Assembly (NCBI GenBank): GCA_902491895.1
Contig: CABUJH010000032.1
Location: 1-23,115 of the forward strand
Direction: 5' to 3'
DNA from: an uncultured Collinsella sp.
GTDB taxonomy: Bacteria; Actinomycetota; Coriobacteriia; Coriobacteriales; Coriobacteriaceae
DNA length: 23,115 bases
Shown: in pieces, positions 15,598 through 23,079 of the stretch
Layout of the letters: the number at the start of each line of letters is the position of its first letter
Numbering within the stretch: position 1 is the first letter of the stretch
Translations under genes and position numbers: made by a program
The notes under the pieces: model-generated
Told to the model about the DNA's origin: nothing
Database searches by the model: none
The model's input: only the letters and a program-made list of their open reading frames with translations

Positions 15598-16563
15598 CTA
15601 CGAACGGCGTGGCTCGGGAACCACGAGCCTATCGGGGCTCGCGCCCTCGGCATCCATCAGGCTCACGTAGCGAATCGACGGATCCTCATACGTTGAGTAA
15701 TAGTAATTGCCCGTTCGCGCGCTAAAGCATCCGGTGTAGATAGTCTTCTCGAACTTGCCATCGCCCATCCTGGACGCCCCCTCGATCATCACCACGCCCT
15801 CGAGCGAGCGGAACATACGGACGACGTTTTCGGCCTCGCTCTCCTTTTGCGGGTAATTGGCATTGAGGTACGCCGCCTTTACAAAACGGCTCGGCGAATA
15901 GCAGTCACCCGGGATACCGCGCATGCCGGCGCCCGCGCCATAGGGCTTGAGCTCGGCGCCACGCCATGTCGCCGTCTGAGGAAAATCGCTTGTGGCGGTG
16001 ATATAGGTGCGCAGGTTTTCCATGTGCCACGGGAAGGTCGGCTGGTTGGCAAGGGTGTCGACCGGATCGTCGTATACATGCAGGCCGTCAGCCATCATCT
16101 CGACCACGATGCTACGTTGGCTGTCGCCGATAATCCAATGGAGCAGCGACACGCCCAGCCCCTCTCCGGCAGATTTGGCGACAATCACCGTGTCGTGCAG
16201 CGCAGCCTCGACCTCATCGACCGTCGAGAACGTCACTGCCACCCACAGGGGAAACTCATAGGCCGCGATATTGGTCTTGCCGTCGACAGGGTCCTCGGCA
16301 TACTCGGCATAACCCGGGAAATTGAGACCCGCCACGGCGAGGCCCGCATCGTTGCCGCAGTCGAAGAACATGGGATAGTTCTTGTAATCGATGCACATAC
16401 CGATCACCGCGTGTGCCGCTGTCGCGTCGTCGATAAACGAATACGGAATGTGAAACCCGCGAGGCATCACGCGAACCTGTTGGCCATAGTCAAAGCTCCA
16501 GTCGAGGTTGCGGCCTAGATACATGTGGCCAGAATTATCGGTAAATCGAATGCTCGTACACAT
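15598..16563 (-). CDS. Choloylglycine hydrolase family protein (probable bile salt hydrolase)
   Basis: This is a 321-residue Ntn-type amidase, the usual length for bile salt hydrolase and penicillin V acylase. After removal of Met1, Cys2 becomes the N-terminal nucleophile. The other expected active-site residues are at family positions: Arg18 and Asp21 in GRNLDW, Asn81 in GLNFPG, Asn173 in LANQPTFPWHMENL, and Arg226 in SPSRF. The likely reaction is removal of glycine or taurine from conjugated bile acids, or hydrolysis of related amides; bile salt hydrolase and acylase members are hard to separate by eye. The start at 16563 has AGGAGG four bases upstream and gives the required Met-Cys, although the frame is open further upstream. 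No signal peptide, so cytosolic. Stands alone between two terminators. Confidence 0.88.
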   Translation of the reverse strand: MCTSIRFTDNSGHMYLGRNLDWSFDYGQQVRVMPRGFHIPYSFIDDATAAHAVIGMCIDYKNYPMFFDCGNDAGLAVAGLNFPGYAEYAEDPVDGKTNIAAYEFPLWVAVTFSTVDEVEAALHDTVIVAKSAGEGLGVSLLHWIIGDSQRSIVVEMMADGLHVYDDPVDTLANQPTFPWHMENLRTYITATSDFPQTATWRGAELKPYGAGAGMRGIPGDCYSPSRFVKAAYLNANYPQKESEAENVVRMFRSLEGVVMIEGASRMGDGKFEKTIYTGCFSARTGNYYYSTYEDPSIRYVSLMDAEGASPDRLVVPEPRRS

Positions 16564-16629
16564 GGCGCCTCCTAGCTTTACGTTCTTGCTAAGGTTATTG
16601 TCTCCAAACAAAAAGGGGCTAAACACAAA

Positions 16630-16663
16630 AGCCCGGACATGACAACAATGTCACGCCCGGGCT
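16630..16663 (-). terminator. Intrinsic terminator downstream of the second deformylase-like gene
   Basis: AGCCCGG (16630-16636) pairs with CCGGGCT (16657-16663), with TGACA/TGTCA continuing inside after two mismatches. On the minus strand it is followed by TTTTGTGTTT. It would end the transcript from 17227 before the choloylglycine hydrolase gene. Confidence 0.88.
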
Positions 16664-16704
16664 ATTCAAGCAGGATAAACTCAACCAAGTTAACCCCGCA
16701 GGTC

Positions 16705-16813
16705 GTCTAAGGGGTCAAAGTGCCGCAGATTGCCACGAAAGAGGAGCGAAGCGTACTTAAGGTACGCGAGCGACGATTGAGCGGCAAGGTGCGGTGCTTT
16801 GGTCCCCTTAGAC
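16705..16813. repeat. 109-bp imperfect inverted repeat overlapping a stop codon
   Basis: The arms at 16705-16734 and 16783-16813 are near-complementary: GTCTAAGGGG is perfect at the ends, then CAAAG, CCGCA and TTGCC blocks match with short mismatches. The 48-base centre holds a second perfect hairpin, GCGTAC (16751-16756) with GTACGC (16762-16767). The right end includes the TAA of the gene ending at 16808. As DNA it looks like a small repetitive palindromic element or MITE; as RNA it forms a long hairpin at the 3' end of that transcript. No target duplication is evident. Confidence 0.75.
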
Positions 16814-17227
16814 CAACTTTCCAAGACAGTGATCGATCATATGCTGGATCATCTGTGCCTCAAAGCCCGCGTAGTCGCGGCGGCACTCCTTCATCTTGCC
16901 GTCGACGATCTGGTCAAAGGCAACCTTGCACTTGATGTAGCGCGTGGACTTGGTGACCTCCTCGTGCGTCAGGCAGCTCTCCTCCATCTTGCTGGCACCC
17001 AGGCCAAACACCAGACGGGGGTTGTAGAGCACATGGGGCTCGCCGGCGTCGTCCAGATAGACGCAGACCTTCTTGGTGACGCCGATCTGGTTGGCGGCAA
17101 GGCAGCCGGCATCGTCGAGCGACTTGATGGTATCGATCAGGTCCTGTGCCACCGACTCGTCCTCGACGGTCGCGACCTCGCAACGCTGGGACAGAATAGC
17201 CTCGTCGTGGCAGAGCTCTTTAATCAT
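16808..17227 (-). CDS. Peptide-deformylase-like protein without the catalytic glutamate
   Basis: This is a 139-residue protein with the short deformylase fold, related to the gene at 2758. Motif I is intact as CLAANQ (Gln47). Motif II, normally EGCLS, reads ESCLT (83-87) and keeps metal-ligand Cys85. Motif III, normally HExDH, reads HMIDH (129-133): both metal His remain but the catalytic Glu is Met130. A normal deformylase reaction is therefore unlikely; a metal- or peptide-binding role is possible. The start at 17227 is chosen over the ATG at 17239 because GGAGG lies five bases before it and the protein then starts MIK like its paralogue. A TATACT -10 lies at 17261-17266. The stop codon lies within the 16705-16813 inverted repeat, and a terminator follows. 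Confidence 0.85.
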   Translation of the reverse strand: MIKELCHDEAILSQRCEVATVEDESVAQDLIDTIKSLDDAGCLAANQIGVTKKVCVYLDDAGEPHVLYNPRLVFGLGASKMEESCLTHEEVTKSTRYIKCKVAFDQIVDGKMKECRRDYAGFEAQMIQHMIDHCLGKLV

Positions 17228-17420
17228 ACGTTCCTCCATAGGGGTCGTTGTAACTGCTTAAGTATACGGTACCCACACATTTTCATGCGAAAAATACCGT
17301 CCGTCTGCTACAAAGCGCCGAACATCAACATGCGAGGAACAACAGCGTCGTAAAGGGGCTATAGTGGGTGAGTTCGTGTCAATCGGCCTAAACTCGGGGC
17401 CGAGCAAGGAAAGGGTATGC
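17228..17420. promoter_or_regulatory. Divergent control region of deformylase-like and azgA-type genes
   Basis: This gap holds a minus-strand -10 (TATACT, 17261-17266), an inverted pair ACGGTA (17266-17271) and TACCGT (17295-17300), and a plus-strand -10 (TATAGT, 17360-17365). A 6-bp hairpin (17383-17388 with 17398-17403) lies in the azgA leader. No good -35 elements and no purine riboswitch are visible. Confidence 0.4.
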
Positions 17421-18731
17421 ATGGACGAACTATTTCACGTCAGCGAGCGCAAGTCCACAATCGGGACCGAACTCCGCGCTGGACTGACAACATTCCTGGC
17501 GATGGCCTACATCATCGCCGTCAACCCCGCGGTGCTCTCGGGCGCTGGCATCGATGCGGGAGCGCTCGCCTGCGCCACCTGCCTGGGCGCCGGCATCATG
17601 ACCATCTGCATGGGCATCTTCGCCAACCGCCCGCTCGCCTGCGCGTCGGGCTTAGGCGTCAACGCGATGATCGCTGGAATCACCACCACCGTCTGCGGCG
17701 GTGACTGGCACGTGGCCATGAGCGTCATCTTCCTCGAGGGTATCGTCATCTTGCTGCTCGTGCTTTGTGGCCTGCGCGAGGCCATCATGGACGCCATCCC
17801 GGTTGTCCTGCGTCACGCCATCTCGGTGGGTCTGGGCCTGTTCATCGCCATGATTGGCCTGTGCGATGCCGGCATTATCACCGCTGGCGCCGGTACACTC
17901 GTCGGTCTGGGCGACATCACCTCCCCCATCTTCATCGTCGGCATCATCTCCATCCTGGTGACAGTCGCCCTCGCCTGCCGCAACGTCCCCGGCTCGCTGC
18001 TCATCGGCATCGTCGTCGCCGTCATCGCCGGTATCCCCCTAGGTGTGACCCATGCTCCGACCGGTATCATCGCCCCGCTCGACTTCTCGAGCATCGGTGG
18101 CCCCATCGCCGACGCCGGCGGCGTGCCCGCCATCGTCAAGGTCCTTACCGACCCCACGCTCCTCGTCATCTCGTTCTCGCTGCTCATGAGTGACTTCTTC
18201 GACACCATGGGCACCGCGATGGCCGTGGCCAAGCAGGGCGAGTTCCTCACCGACGACGGCAACGTCGAGAATATCAAGGAGATCCTGATCGTCGACTCCG
18301 CCGCCGCTGCTGTGGGCGGTTTCATGGGCGTCTCCTCCATCACCACCTTCGTCGAGTCCACTTCCGGCGCCGCCGACGGTGGCCGCACGGGCCTCACCTC
18401 CGTCACCACCGGCGTGCTGTTCATTCTCGCCGCGTTCTTCTCCCCCATCGTCACCATCGTTTCCAGCGCCGCCACCTGCGGTGCTCTGGTCTACGTCGGC
18501 TACCTCATGATGAGCGAAGCCTCCGAGATCGACTGGTCCGACGTGTCGCAGGGTTTCCCGGCGTTCATGATCGTCGCCGGCGTGCCCTTCACCTACTCCA
18601 TCTCTGCCGGCATTGGCCTGGGCTTTATCGCCTACGTGATCGTCGCGCTCTTTAAGGGCGAGGCCTCCAAGATCAAGCCGCTCATGTGGATCGCAGCCCT
18701 TGCCTTCCTCGTCTACTTCTTCGTGGCGTAA
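17421..18731 (+). CDS. NCS2-family purine permease, AzgA type
   Basis: This is a 436-residue membrane protein that probably imports adenine, guanine or hypoxanthine with protons. Diagnostic segments are TTFLAMAYIIAVNP (23-36), GLGVNAMIAG, SDFFDTMGTAMAVAKQGEFL, and GVSSITTFVESTSGAADGGR followed by TGLTSVTTG, all typical of the AzgA/PbuG group rather than uracil or xanthine permeases. About 12-14 membrane segments follow the family plan. The ATG at 17421 is used because AAAGGG lies five bases upstream; a GTG at 17364 extends the frame without family similarity. Divergent from the deformylase-like gene, followed by a T-rich-tailed terminator at 18761-18791. Confidence 0.92.
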   Translation: MDELFHVSERKSTIGTELRAGLTTFLAMAYIIAVNPAVLSGAGIDAGALACATCLGAGIMTICMGIFANRPLACASGLGVNAMIAGITTTVCGGDWHVAMSVIFLEGIVILLLVLCGLREAIMDAIPVVLRHAISVGLGLFIAMIGLCDAGIITAGAGTLVGLGDITSPIFIVGIISILVTVALACRNVPGSLLIGIVVAVIAGIPLGVTHAPTGIIAPLDFSSIGGPIADAGGVPAIVKVLTDPTLLVISFSLLMSDFFDTMGTAMAVAKQGEFLTDDGNVENIKEILIVDSAAAAVGGFMGVSSITTFVESTSGAADGGRTGLTSVTTGVLFILAAFFSPIVTIVSSAATCGALVYVGYLMMSEASEIDWSDVSQGFPAFMIVAGVPFTYSISAGIGLGFIAYVIVALFKGEASKIKPLMWIAALAFLVYFFVA

Positions 18732-18760
18732 CGGCATAGTCTGCTAAAGCAGAACATCAA

Positions 18761-18791
18761 GGCGCGGAGTCGCATCGAGCGGCTCCGCACC
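18761..18791 (+). terminator. Terminator of the AzgA-type permease gene
   Basis: GCGGAG (18764-18769) pairs with CTCCGC (18783-18788), extended inside by a T-G pair and CGC/GCG around ATCGA, and followed by CTTTCTTTTA. A smaller TCTGC/GCAGA hairpin precedes it at 18740-18753. Confidence 0.9.
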
Positions 18792-18868
18792 TTTCTTTTA
18801 GCGTCTGCCCCCGCGCCAGCGTGCGACAATTGAGGCTGTCAATATCACAACACCGAGAGAAGCCTGCC

Positions 18869-19534
18869 TTGGAAGCGCATCATAAGCAGATAACCGTTTA
18901 CTCAGAGTGTGCGGAAGGCGCGCCCGTCATCTACCTCCCCGTGGTTATGGGCGACGGTAGTGAAGTCTACGAGCGCTGCCGAGAGCTCGACTGCCCGCCA
19001 TTCACCCTTGTCGCCATTGGAGGGCTCGATTGGAATCGCGAGCTGAGCCCCTGGGAATGCGACGGAACTATACGAGATGCCGAGCCCTTTGGCGGACAGG
19101 CGTCTGAGTTTCTCGATGAACTGCTGAATCAGATAATCCCAGAGGCCGAATCATCACTTCCCTGCCCGCCCACCTGGCGCGGCATTGCCGGCTACTCGTT
19201 GGCGGGTCTTTTTGCACTGTGGGCACTTTGGCAAACAGATGTCTTTGAGCGCGTGGCGAGTGCATCGGGGTCGCTGTGGTTCCCCGGCTTTATCGACTAC
19301 GCGCGCGAGCGCACGATGACAGCTACGCCCGACGCCGCCTATCTGTCGCTCGGTAAAAAGGAAACCAAGACGCCCAACCGCATGATGCGGCACGTACTCG
19401 ACGATACGCACGCGATGGAAGAGCTGTTTATCGAGCGCGACATCCCAACAACGCTGAAGCTCAACCCCGGCAATCATTTTGCCCAAACTGACCTGCGCAT
19501 GGCGCGCGGCATCCACTGGATACTGACGCATTAA
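18869..19534 (+). CDS. Putative esterase, alpha/beta hydrolase (Fes/esterase-D-like)
   Basis: This is a 221-residue serine hydrolase of the putative-esterase group (Pfam PF00756-like). The nucleophile elbow is GYSLAG (Ser110), followed by SASGSLWFPGF (131-141), a typical segment of these esterases; the C-terminal GNHF supplies the likely catalytic His203. It is shorter than most siderophore esterases and has no signal peptide, so a cytosolic esterase or thioesterase-type role is likely; the substrate is unknown. The start is uncertain: TTG at 18869 is chosen because GAGAGAAG lies six bases before it and the fold begins after it, whereas a GTG at 18821 would add 16 residues without visible homology. 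It ends inside the strong terminator at 19531-19576. Confidence 0.78.
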   Translation: MEAHHKQITVYSECAEGAPVIYLPVVMGDGSEVYERCRELDCPPFTLVAIGGLDWNRELSPWECDGTIRDAEPFGGQASEFLDELLNQIIPEAESSLPCPPTWRGIAGYSLAGLFALWALWQTDVFERVASASGSLWFPGFIDYARERTMTATPDAAYLSLGKKETKTPNRMMRHVLDDTHAMEELFIERDIPTTLKLNPGNHFAQTDLRMARGIHWILTH

Positions 19535-19576
19535 AAATGGCGTCCACGCGTACACACGCATGGACGCCATTTTTAA
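19531..19576. terminator. Very strong bidirectional terminator overlapping the esterase stop codon
   Basis: Bases 19531-19551 pair with 19556-19576 with a single mismatch around ACAC. Five-base A and T runs at the stem ends give T-tracts on both strands. It includes the TAA of the plus-strand esterase and can also end minus-strand transcription. Confidence 0.93.
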
Positions 19577-19594
19577 TTTGGCTGAACGCAGCTA

Positions 19595-19648
19595 CTATTC
19601 GACAGTCTCCTCGAGTTCAGATACGGTGGGCGCCGAGGACTGGGACAT
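19595..19648 (-). CDS. Possible 17-residue small ORF with its own ribosome binding site
   Basis: The minus strand reads MSQSSAPTVSELEETVE and stops at 19595. AAGGA lies five bases before the ATG, a TACAAT -10-like element at 19719-19724 is upstream, and a very strong terminator follows at once. The peptide is Ser/Glu-rich with no membrane or toxin features, and nothing is recognised. It may be a small protein, a leader-type peptide or a chance frame after the MetE-like gene. Confidence 0.3.
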   Translation of the reverse strand: MSQSSAPTVSELEETVE

Positions 19649-19761
19649 GGAAGTCCTTTCATGATGGAAGGGCGATCAGGCATATCGGATAACCTGCCCG
19701 AACGATACGATCCGAACCATTGTACGCGATACGCAATGCCTCGCACGCGCCGCCACCTGCA

Positions 19762-19773
19762 AACGCTAGCGTT
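19762..19773. other. 12-bp perfect palindrome at the MetE-like stop codon
   Basis: AACGCTAGCGTT reads the same on both strands and overlaps the TAA ending at 19772. With no loop it is too tight to be a useful hairpin; it is recorded as a possible protein site only. Confidence 0.2.
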
Positions 19774-20905
19774 ACTTCCAAACGCGCTCGGCAATGCGCT
19801 TGACCAGCGCGATCTTTGCCCACTGTTCGTCCTCGGTCAGCTTGTTGCCAATCTCGCAGCTGGCAAAGCCGCACTGGGGCGACAGGTACAGGTTCTCGAG
19901 CGGCACATACTTTGCGGCCTCGTGGATACGTTCGACGATAACGTCCTCGTCCTCAAGCTCAGCCGCCTTGGTGGTCACCAGACCCAGCACGACCTTCTTG
20001 CCGGGAGCAACGTACTTGAGCGGCTCAAAGCCACCGGCGCGTGGCGTATCGAACTCAAGGTAGAACGCGTCAACGTTCTCATGTGCGAACAGGTACGGCG
20101 CAATGGGATCGTAACCACCCTCGAAGGCATACGTGGAGTGATAGTTGCCGCGGCACACGTGCGTGTTGATAACCAGATCGTCGGGCTTGCCCGCGATGGC
20201 GGCATTGTTGAGCGCCACGCCCAGCTCGCTCACCTTTTGCAGGTCAACCGGGCTCATGCCGGTCTTGGACACAAAGTCGGTATCGCAATAGATGCCCCAG
20301 GTGCAGTCATCAAATTGGATGTTGCGGCAGCCTGCTGCGTACAGGTCGGCGATCACCGTGCGATAAGCGGCCGCAATGGCGTCGGCAAGTTCCTCATCGG
20401 TCTTATAGACAGAGCGCAGGCTCTCCTGCCGGCCGTCGCAGCGATCGAGCGTGACCTCAGAGAACGTCTGGATCGGCGCCGGGATGGTCTGGCGCGCGAC
20501 CTGGCCCTCCCCCTCGAGCGACTTGACAAATTTGAAGTGCTCGACGAACGGATGGTTCTCGCCGCTAATGGGACCGGTTACCACGGCGGTGTCGGCGGTA
20601 GTCTCCTCATCGTGAAACATGTAGCCCGTGCGCGAGGCGCGGCGCTCAATGCCGTTGAGTCCCCACATAAAATCGAGGTGCCAGTAGCTGCGGCGAAACT
20701 CGCCATCGGTAATCACCTGCAGGCCAGCGGACTTTTGCTTGTCCACCAGGTCGCGAATGGCCTCATCCTCGACGGCCTTAAGGCCGGCGGCGTCGAGTGT
20801 GCCCGCAGCATAGGCGGCACGGGCGTCCTTTACGGCCTGTGGACGAAGAAAGCTGCCGACGATATCGGCGCGAAACGGCGCGTTCAGCGTGGTTAAAGCA
20901 CTCAT
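19772..20905 (-). CDS. MetE-like cobalamin-independent methionine synthase family protein (single domain)
   Basis: This is a 377-residue protein matching the catalytic C-terminal half of MetE and the YxjG/YxjH group. It probably transfers a methyl group to homocysteine from a folate or another donor. Expected zinc ligands are present: THVCRG (His and Cys), FYLEFDTP (Glu) and SPQCGFAS (Cys). The N-terminal start RADIVGSFLRP is typical, and the N-terminal MetE repeat is absent, as in YxjG-type proteins, so the methyl donor may differ from classic MetE. The start at 20905 has GGGAG six bases upstream. It lies 155 bases after a LysR gene on the same strand, with a good LysR-type box between them, so control by that regulator, perhaps in response to sulfur or methionine status, is likely. 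Confidence 0.9.
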   Translation of the reverse strand: MSALTTLNAPFRADIVGSFLRPQAVKDARAAYAAGTLDAAGLKAVEDEAIRDLVDKQKSAGLQVITDGEFRRSYWHLDFMWGLNGIERRASRTGYMFHDEETTADTAVVTGPISGENHPFVEHFKFVKSLEGEGQVARQTIPAPIQTFSEVTLDRCDGRQESLRSVYKTDEELADAIAAAYRTVIADLYAAGCRNIQFDDCTWGIYCDTDFVSKTGMSPVDLQKVSELGVALNNAAIAGKPDDLVINTHVCRGNYHSTYAFEGGYDPIAPYLFAHENVDAFYLEFDTPRAGGFEPLKYVAPGKKVVLGLVTTKAAELEDEDVIVERIHEAAKYVPLENLYLSPQCGFASCEIGNKLTEDEQWAKIALVKRIAERVWK

Positions 20906-20943
20906 AGATATCTCCCTTTGCATTGGTTGCTTTACTGGGACAA

Positions 20944-20972
20944 AGTATGAGCGCTCATATAGCCATCGTAAA
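20944..20972 (-). promoter_or_regulatory. Probable promoter of the MetE-like gene
   Basis: On the minus strand TTTACG (20967-20972) and CATACT (20944-20949) are 17 bases apart, a weak promoter of the kind that needs an activator. A perfect 14-bp palindrome, TATGAGCGCTCATA (20946-20959), overlaps the -10 and spacer. Confidence 0.5.
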
Positions 20973-20991
20973 ATATACGTTTATAACAGTT

Positions 20992-21014
20992 TGATATAGA
21001 TGCTTCCTATATCA
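20992..21014. promoter_or_regulatory. LysR-type binding site upstream of the MetE-like gene
   Basis: TGATATAG and CTATATCA form a perfect 8-7-8 inverted repeat containing ATAG-N7-CTAT, the T-N11-A LysR box. Its centre is about 66 bases before the predicted transcription start, where LysR-family proteins typically bind. Confidence 0.68.
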
Positions 21015-21060
21015 GTTGGGACTGCCATGAAGAGATTTGACCTGTACAGGACGCAGCAGT

Positions 21061-21957
21061 CTAGATATGCTGACGGATCGCGTCGATATAAGCTTGGCCG
21101 TAGCGCGTGAGCGTCGTATTTTTGCGCGTGATGATGCCGATCTCCATGTACTCATCCACATCGAGCGGAATCGAGATAATGCCGGGGCCGTTGAGTTCGT
21201 GGCTAATCACGCCCGAACACACCGTGTAGCCGTTAAGACCCATAGCCAGGTTGAACAGCGTCGCACGGTCGCGCACGCGGATGTTCTTGCGGCGCTCAAA
21301 CGTCGAGGTCAGTTCCTCGGAATAGTAAAACGAGTTGTAGCTGCCCTGCTCATAGGACAAAAATGGGTAGTCCTCGAGGTCTTCGAGCGTCACGCTGGAG
21401 CGGCCCGCCAGCGGATGGTCTGCACACACAAAAACGTGCGGTGTGGCGCAGAAGAGCCCTTCGAACACGAGCTCGTTGGCCGCCAGCATGCGCTCGATGA
21501 CCTCGCGATTGTGCTCGGACAGGTACAGGATGCCGAGTTCGCTTTTCATATGCGCGACGTCCTCGATAATCTCGTGAGTCTGCTCCTCGCGCAGGGTAAA
21601 GTCGTAGCGCGCGGCATCGAACTCACGGATCACATCGACAAACGCGTTGACGGCAAAGGAATAATGCTGACAGCTCACACTAAAATGCGGCACCTGCTCG
21701 GATGCGCCCTTGTACTTACCTTCGAGCAGATCGGCCTGGTCAAGCACCTGTCGCGCGTAGCCCAAGAAGGTCTCGCCTTCCTCGGATACAACGACACCCT
21801 TGTTAGTGCGCTCAAAGATGCGCACACCCATCTCGTTTTCGAGATCGCGGATCGACGCGGTAATCGAAGGCTGCGACACAAAGAGTCGGCGCGAGGCCTC
21901 GGTGATGCTGCCGCATTCGGCAACTTTGACGACATATCTGAGCTGCTGGAGCTTCAT
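21061..21957 (-). CDS. LysR-family regulator, likely controlling the MetE-like gene
   Basis: This is a 298-residue LysR-type activator or repressor. The winged helix is at the N-terminus (MKLQQLRYVVKVAECGSITE, then SQPSITASIRDLENEMGVRI), followed by a linker helix and an effector domain starting near FSVSCQHYSFAVNAFVDV. The domain resembles CysL/CysB-like sulfur regulators in general character, but no specific member is recognised. The start at 21957 has AAGGAG six bases upstream. The HAD gene ends ten bases before it, so the two are probably co-transcribed. The MetE-like gene lies downstream with the LysR box in between, the most likely target. Confidence 0.9.
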   Translation of the reverse strand: MKLQQLRYVVKVAECGSITEASRRLFVSQPSITASIRDLENEMGVRIFERTNKGVVVSEEGETFLGYARQVLDQADLLEGKYKGASEQVPHFSVSCQHYSFAVNAFVDVIREFDAARYDFTLREEQTHEIIEDVAHMKSELGILYLSEHNREVIERMLAANELVFEGLFCATPHVFVCADHPLAGRSSVTLEDLEDYPFLSYEQGSYNSFYYSEELTSTFERRKNIRVRDRATLFNLAMGLNGYTVCSGVISHELNGPGIISIPLDVDEYMEIGIITRKNTTLTRYGQAYIDAIRQHI

Positions 21958-21967
21958 GGCTGTCTCC

Positions 21968-22876
21968 TTAGCTGTTCGCGAGATTCGCGTCGGCCGCACC
22001 CTCCTGGCGCATAAACGGCGGCATCTCCCCCGTCGCGGCGCAGGCGGCAATCTGATGCAGAGCCCCGGCGACCGCATCGTCTGCCGCAGCGCCGATATGC
22101 CAGCGCGCGGCAGCCGTGACGGCCTCGTTGGCATTGGCGACCGCAACGGAGTTGAGAACGGCGCCGATCATGGGCAGGTCGTTATCGGAATCGCCAAATA
22201 CGGCCACCTCGTCGGGCGTCAGGCTCAAGGCGCGCGCCAGCTCCAGCGCAGCGCAGCCCTTGTCCCAACCATCCGGAAGGATGTCGAACAGGCGCACTCG
22301 GTTGTTGGGAAACACAAGCGAGAGTTCCGGCACCTCAACGGCAACGCGCTCGCGTAGCTCCGCGAGCTCCTCACGCGAACGGGCACTCCAGATATTCGCC
22401 TTAAACACCGGCGCGCCATCGACGACGGGACGACACGGGGCCTCTTCGCCTTTGAGCCACGCATTGCCGCCCGACTCCATAGCGCGACGCACACGCTCGG
22501 GATTGCTCGTCACGCAATAGGCATCGTTGCCCCAAAAGTCATCGCCCAGGCTGTAGACTTTTAGAAATGTATCGTCGGTCTCTTGCTCCAGATAGTCAGC
22601 CAAACGCATCAGAGCATCGTTGTCGATTGCGCGCGAAGCGACTACTTCGCCGTCGACAAACATCACCTGGCCGTTACAGAACGCACCGGTCGAAAAACAC
22701 TCGGAACGGTTTTTGAACATCCAGCCCATCGCGGACGGCTGACGACCCGAAACCGGCCCAAAGTGCAGACCCGCCGCCTGCATGGCATGAATACCCTCAA
22801 TGGCGTAGTCGCTGGCGCCGTCATGCCCGGCTGGAATCAGCGTATCGTCCATATCGGTCAGCACAAGTTTAATCAT
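21968..22876 (-). CDS. HAD-IIB (Cof-type) phosphatase
   Basis: This is a 302-residue cytosolic phosphatase of the Cof/YbjI class. The four HAD motifs are visible: DMDDTL (residues 8-13, nucleophile and acid-base Asp), SGR near 43-45, the Lys of GWDKG around 210, and GDSDNDLPM further on. The cap between motifs II and III is of C2b type. Family members remove phosphate from sugar phosphates, flavin or other small metabolites; the substrate is not readable. The start at 22876 follows GGGGG with a short gap. First gene of a pair with the LysR regulator ten bases downstream; divergent from the TPP riboswitch transcript. Confidence 0.9.
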   Translation of the reverse strand: MIKLVLTDMDDTLIPAGHDGASDYAIEGIHAMQAAGLHFGPVSGRQPSAMGWMFKNRSECFSTGAFCNGQVMFVDGEVVASRAIDNDALMRLADYLEQETDDTFLKVYSLGDDFWGNDAYCVTSNPERVRRAMESGGNAWLKGEEAPCRPVVDGAPVFKANIWSARSREELAELRERVAVEVPELSLVFPNNRVRLFDILPDGWDKGCAALELARALSLTPDEVAVFGDSDNDLPMIGAVLNSVAVANANEAVTAAARWHIGAAADDAVAGALHQIAACAATGEMPPFMRQEGAADANLANS

Positions 22877-22974
22877 AAGGCCCCCATTCGTATCGGTCCT
22901 ACCTATTGTAACGACCCGCCAAAATAAACCTGTCCCTTTTTGGCAGGTGCGCTAGTATAGGGAACAACAGATTC

Positions 22975-23069
22975 GATGCGGGAGTGCCGGCGGTGCAAAC
23001 CACAAGGCTGAGAGGGCAATGGGCCCAATCCTTTGAACCTGTCAGTTAATGCTGGCGTAGGGAGCATGC
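22975..23069 (+). promoter_or_regulatory. Thiamine pyrophosphate (TPP, THI-box) riboswitch
   Basis: The conserved TPP aptamer is clear: GGGAGTGCC (22980-22988), GGCTGAGAGGG with the CTGAGA core (23008-23013), TTTGAACCTG (23032-23041), and TTAATGCTGG followed by CGTAGGGA (23046-23063). ATGC at 22976-22979 can pair with GCAT at 23064-23067 as the closing stem. It binds TPP and should switch off a thiamine biosynthesis or transport gene that lies beyond the window. Confidence 0.96.
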
Positions 23070-23079
23070 CGCCTTTGCC

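Noticed and set aside
16705..16813. Insertion sequence or attachment site
   Set aside because: No transposase or integrase frame, no flanking direct duplication and no tRNA nearby; kept only as an inverted repeat of unknown role.
17228..17420. Purine riboswitch before the AzgA-type permease
   Set aside because: The conserved guanine/adenine aptamer core and kissing loops are absent; only a small GC hairpin is present.
19661..20896. Long plus-strand open frame opposite the MetE-like gene
   Set aside because: The opposite strand encodes a full methyltransferase with zinc ligands; the plus frame shows no family features and starts next to a terminator.
21037..22014. Plus-strand open frame opposite the LysR gene
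   Set aside because: The minus strand has a convincing LysR protein with Shine-Dalgarno; the plus frame has no motif.
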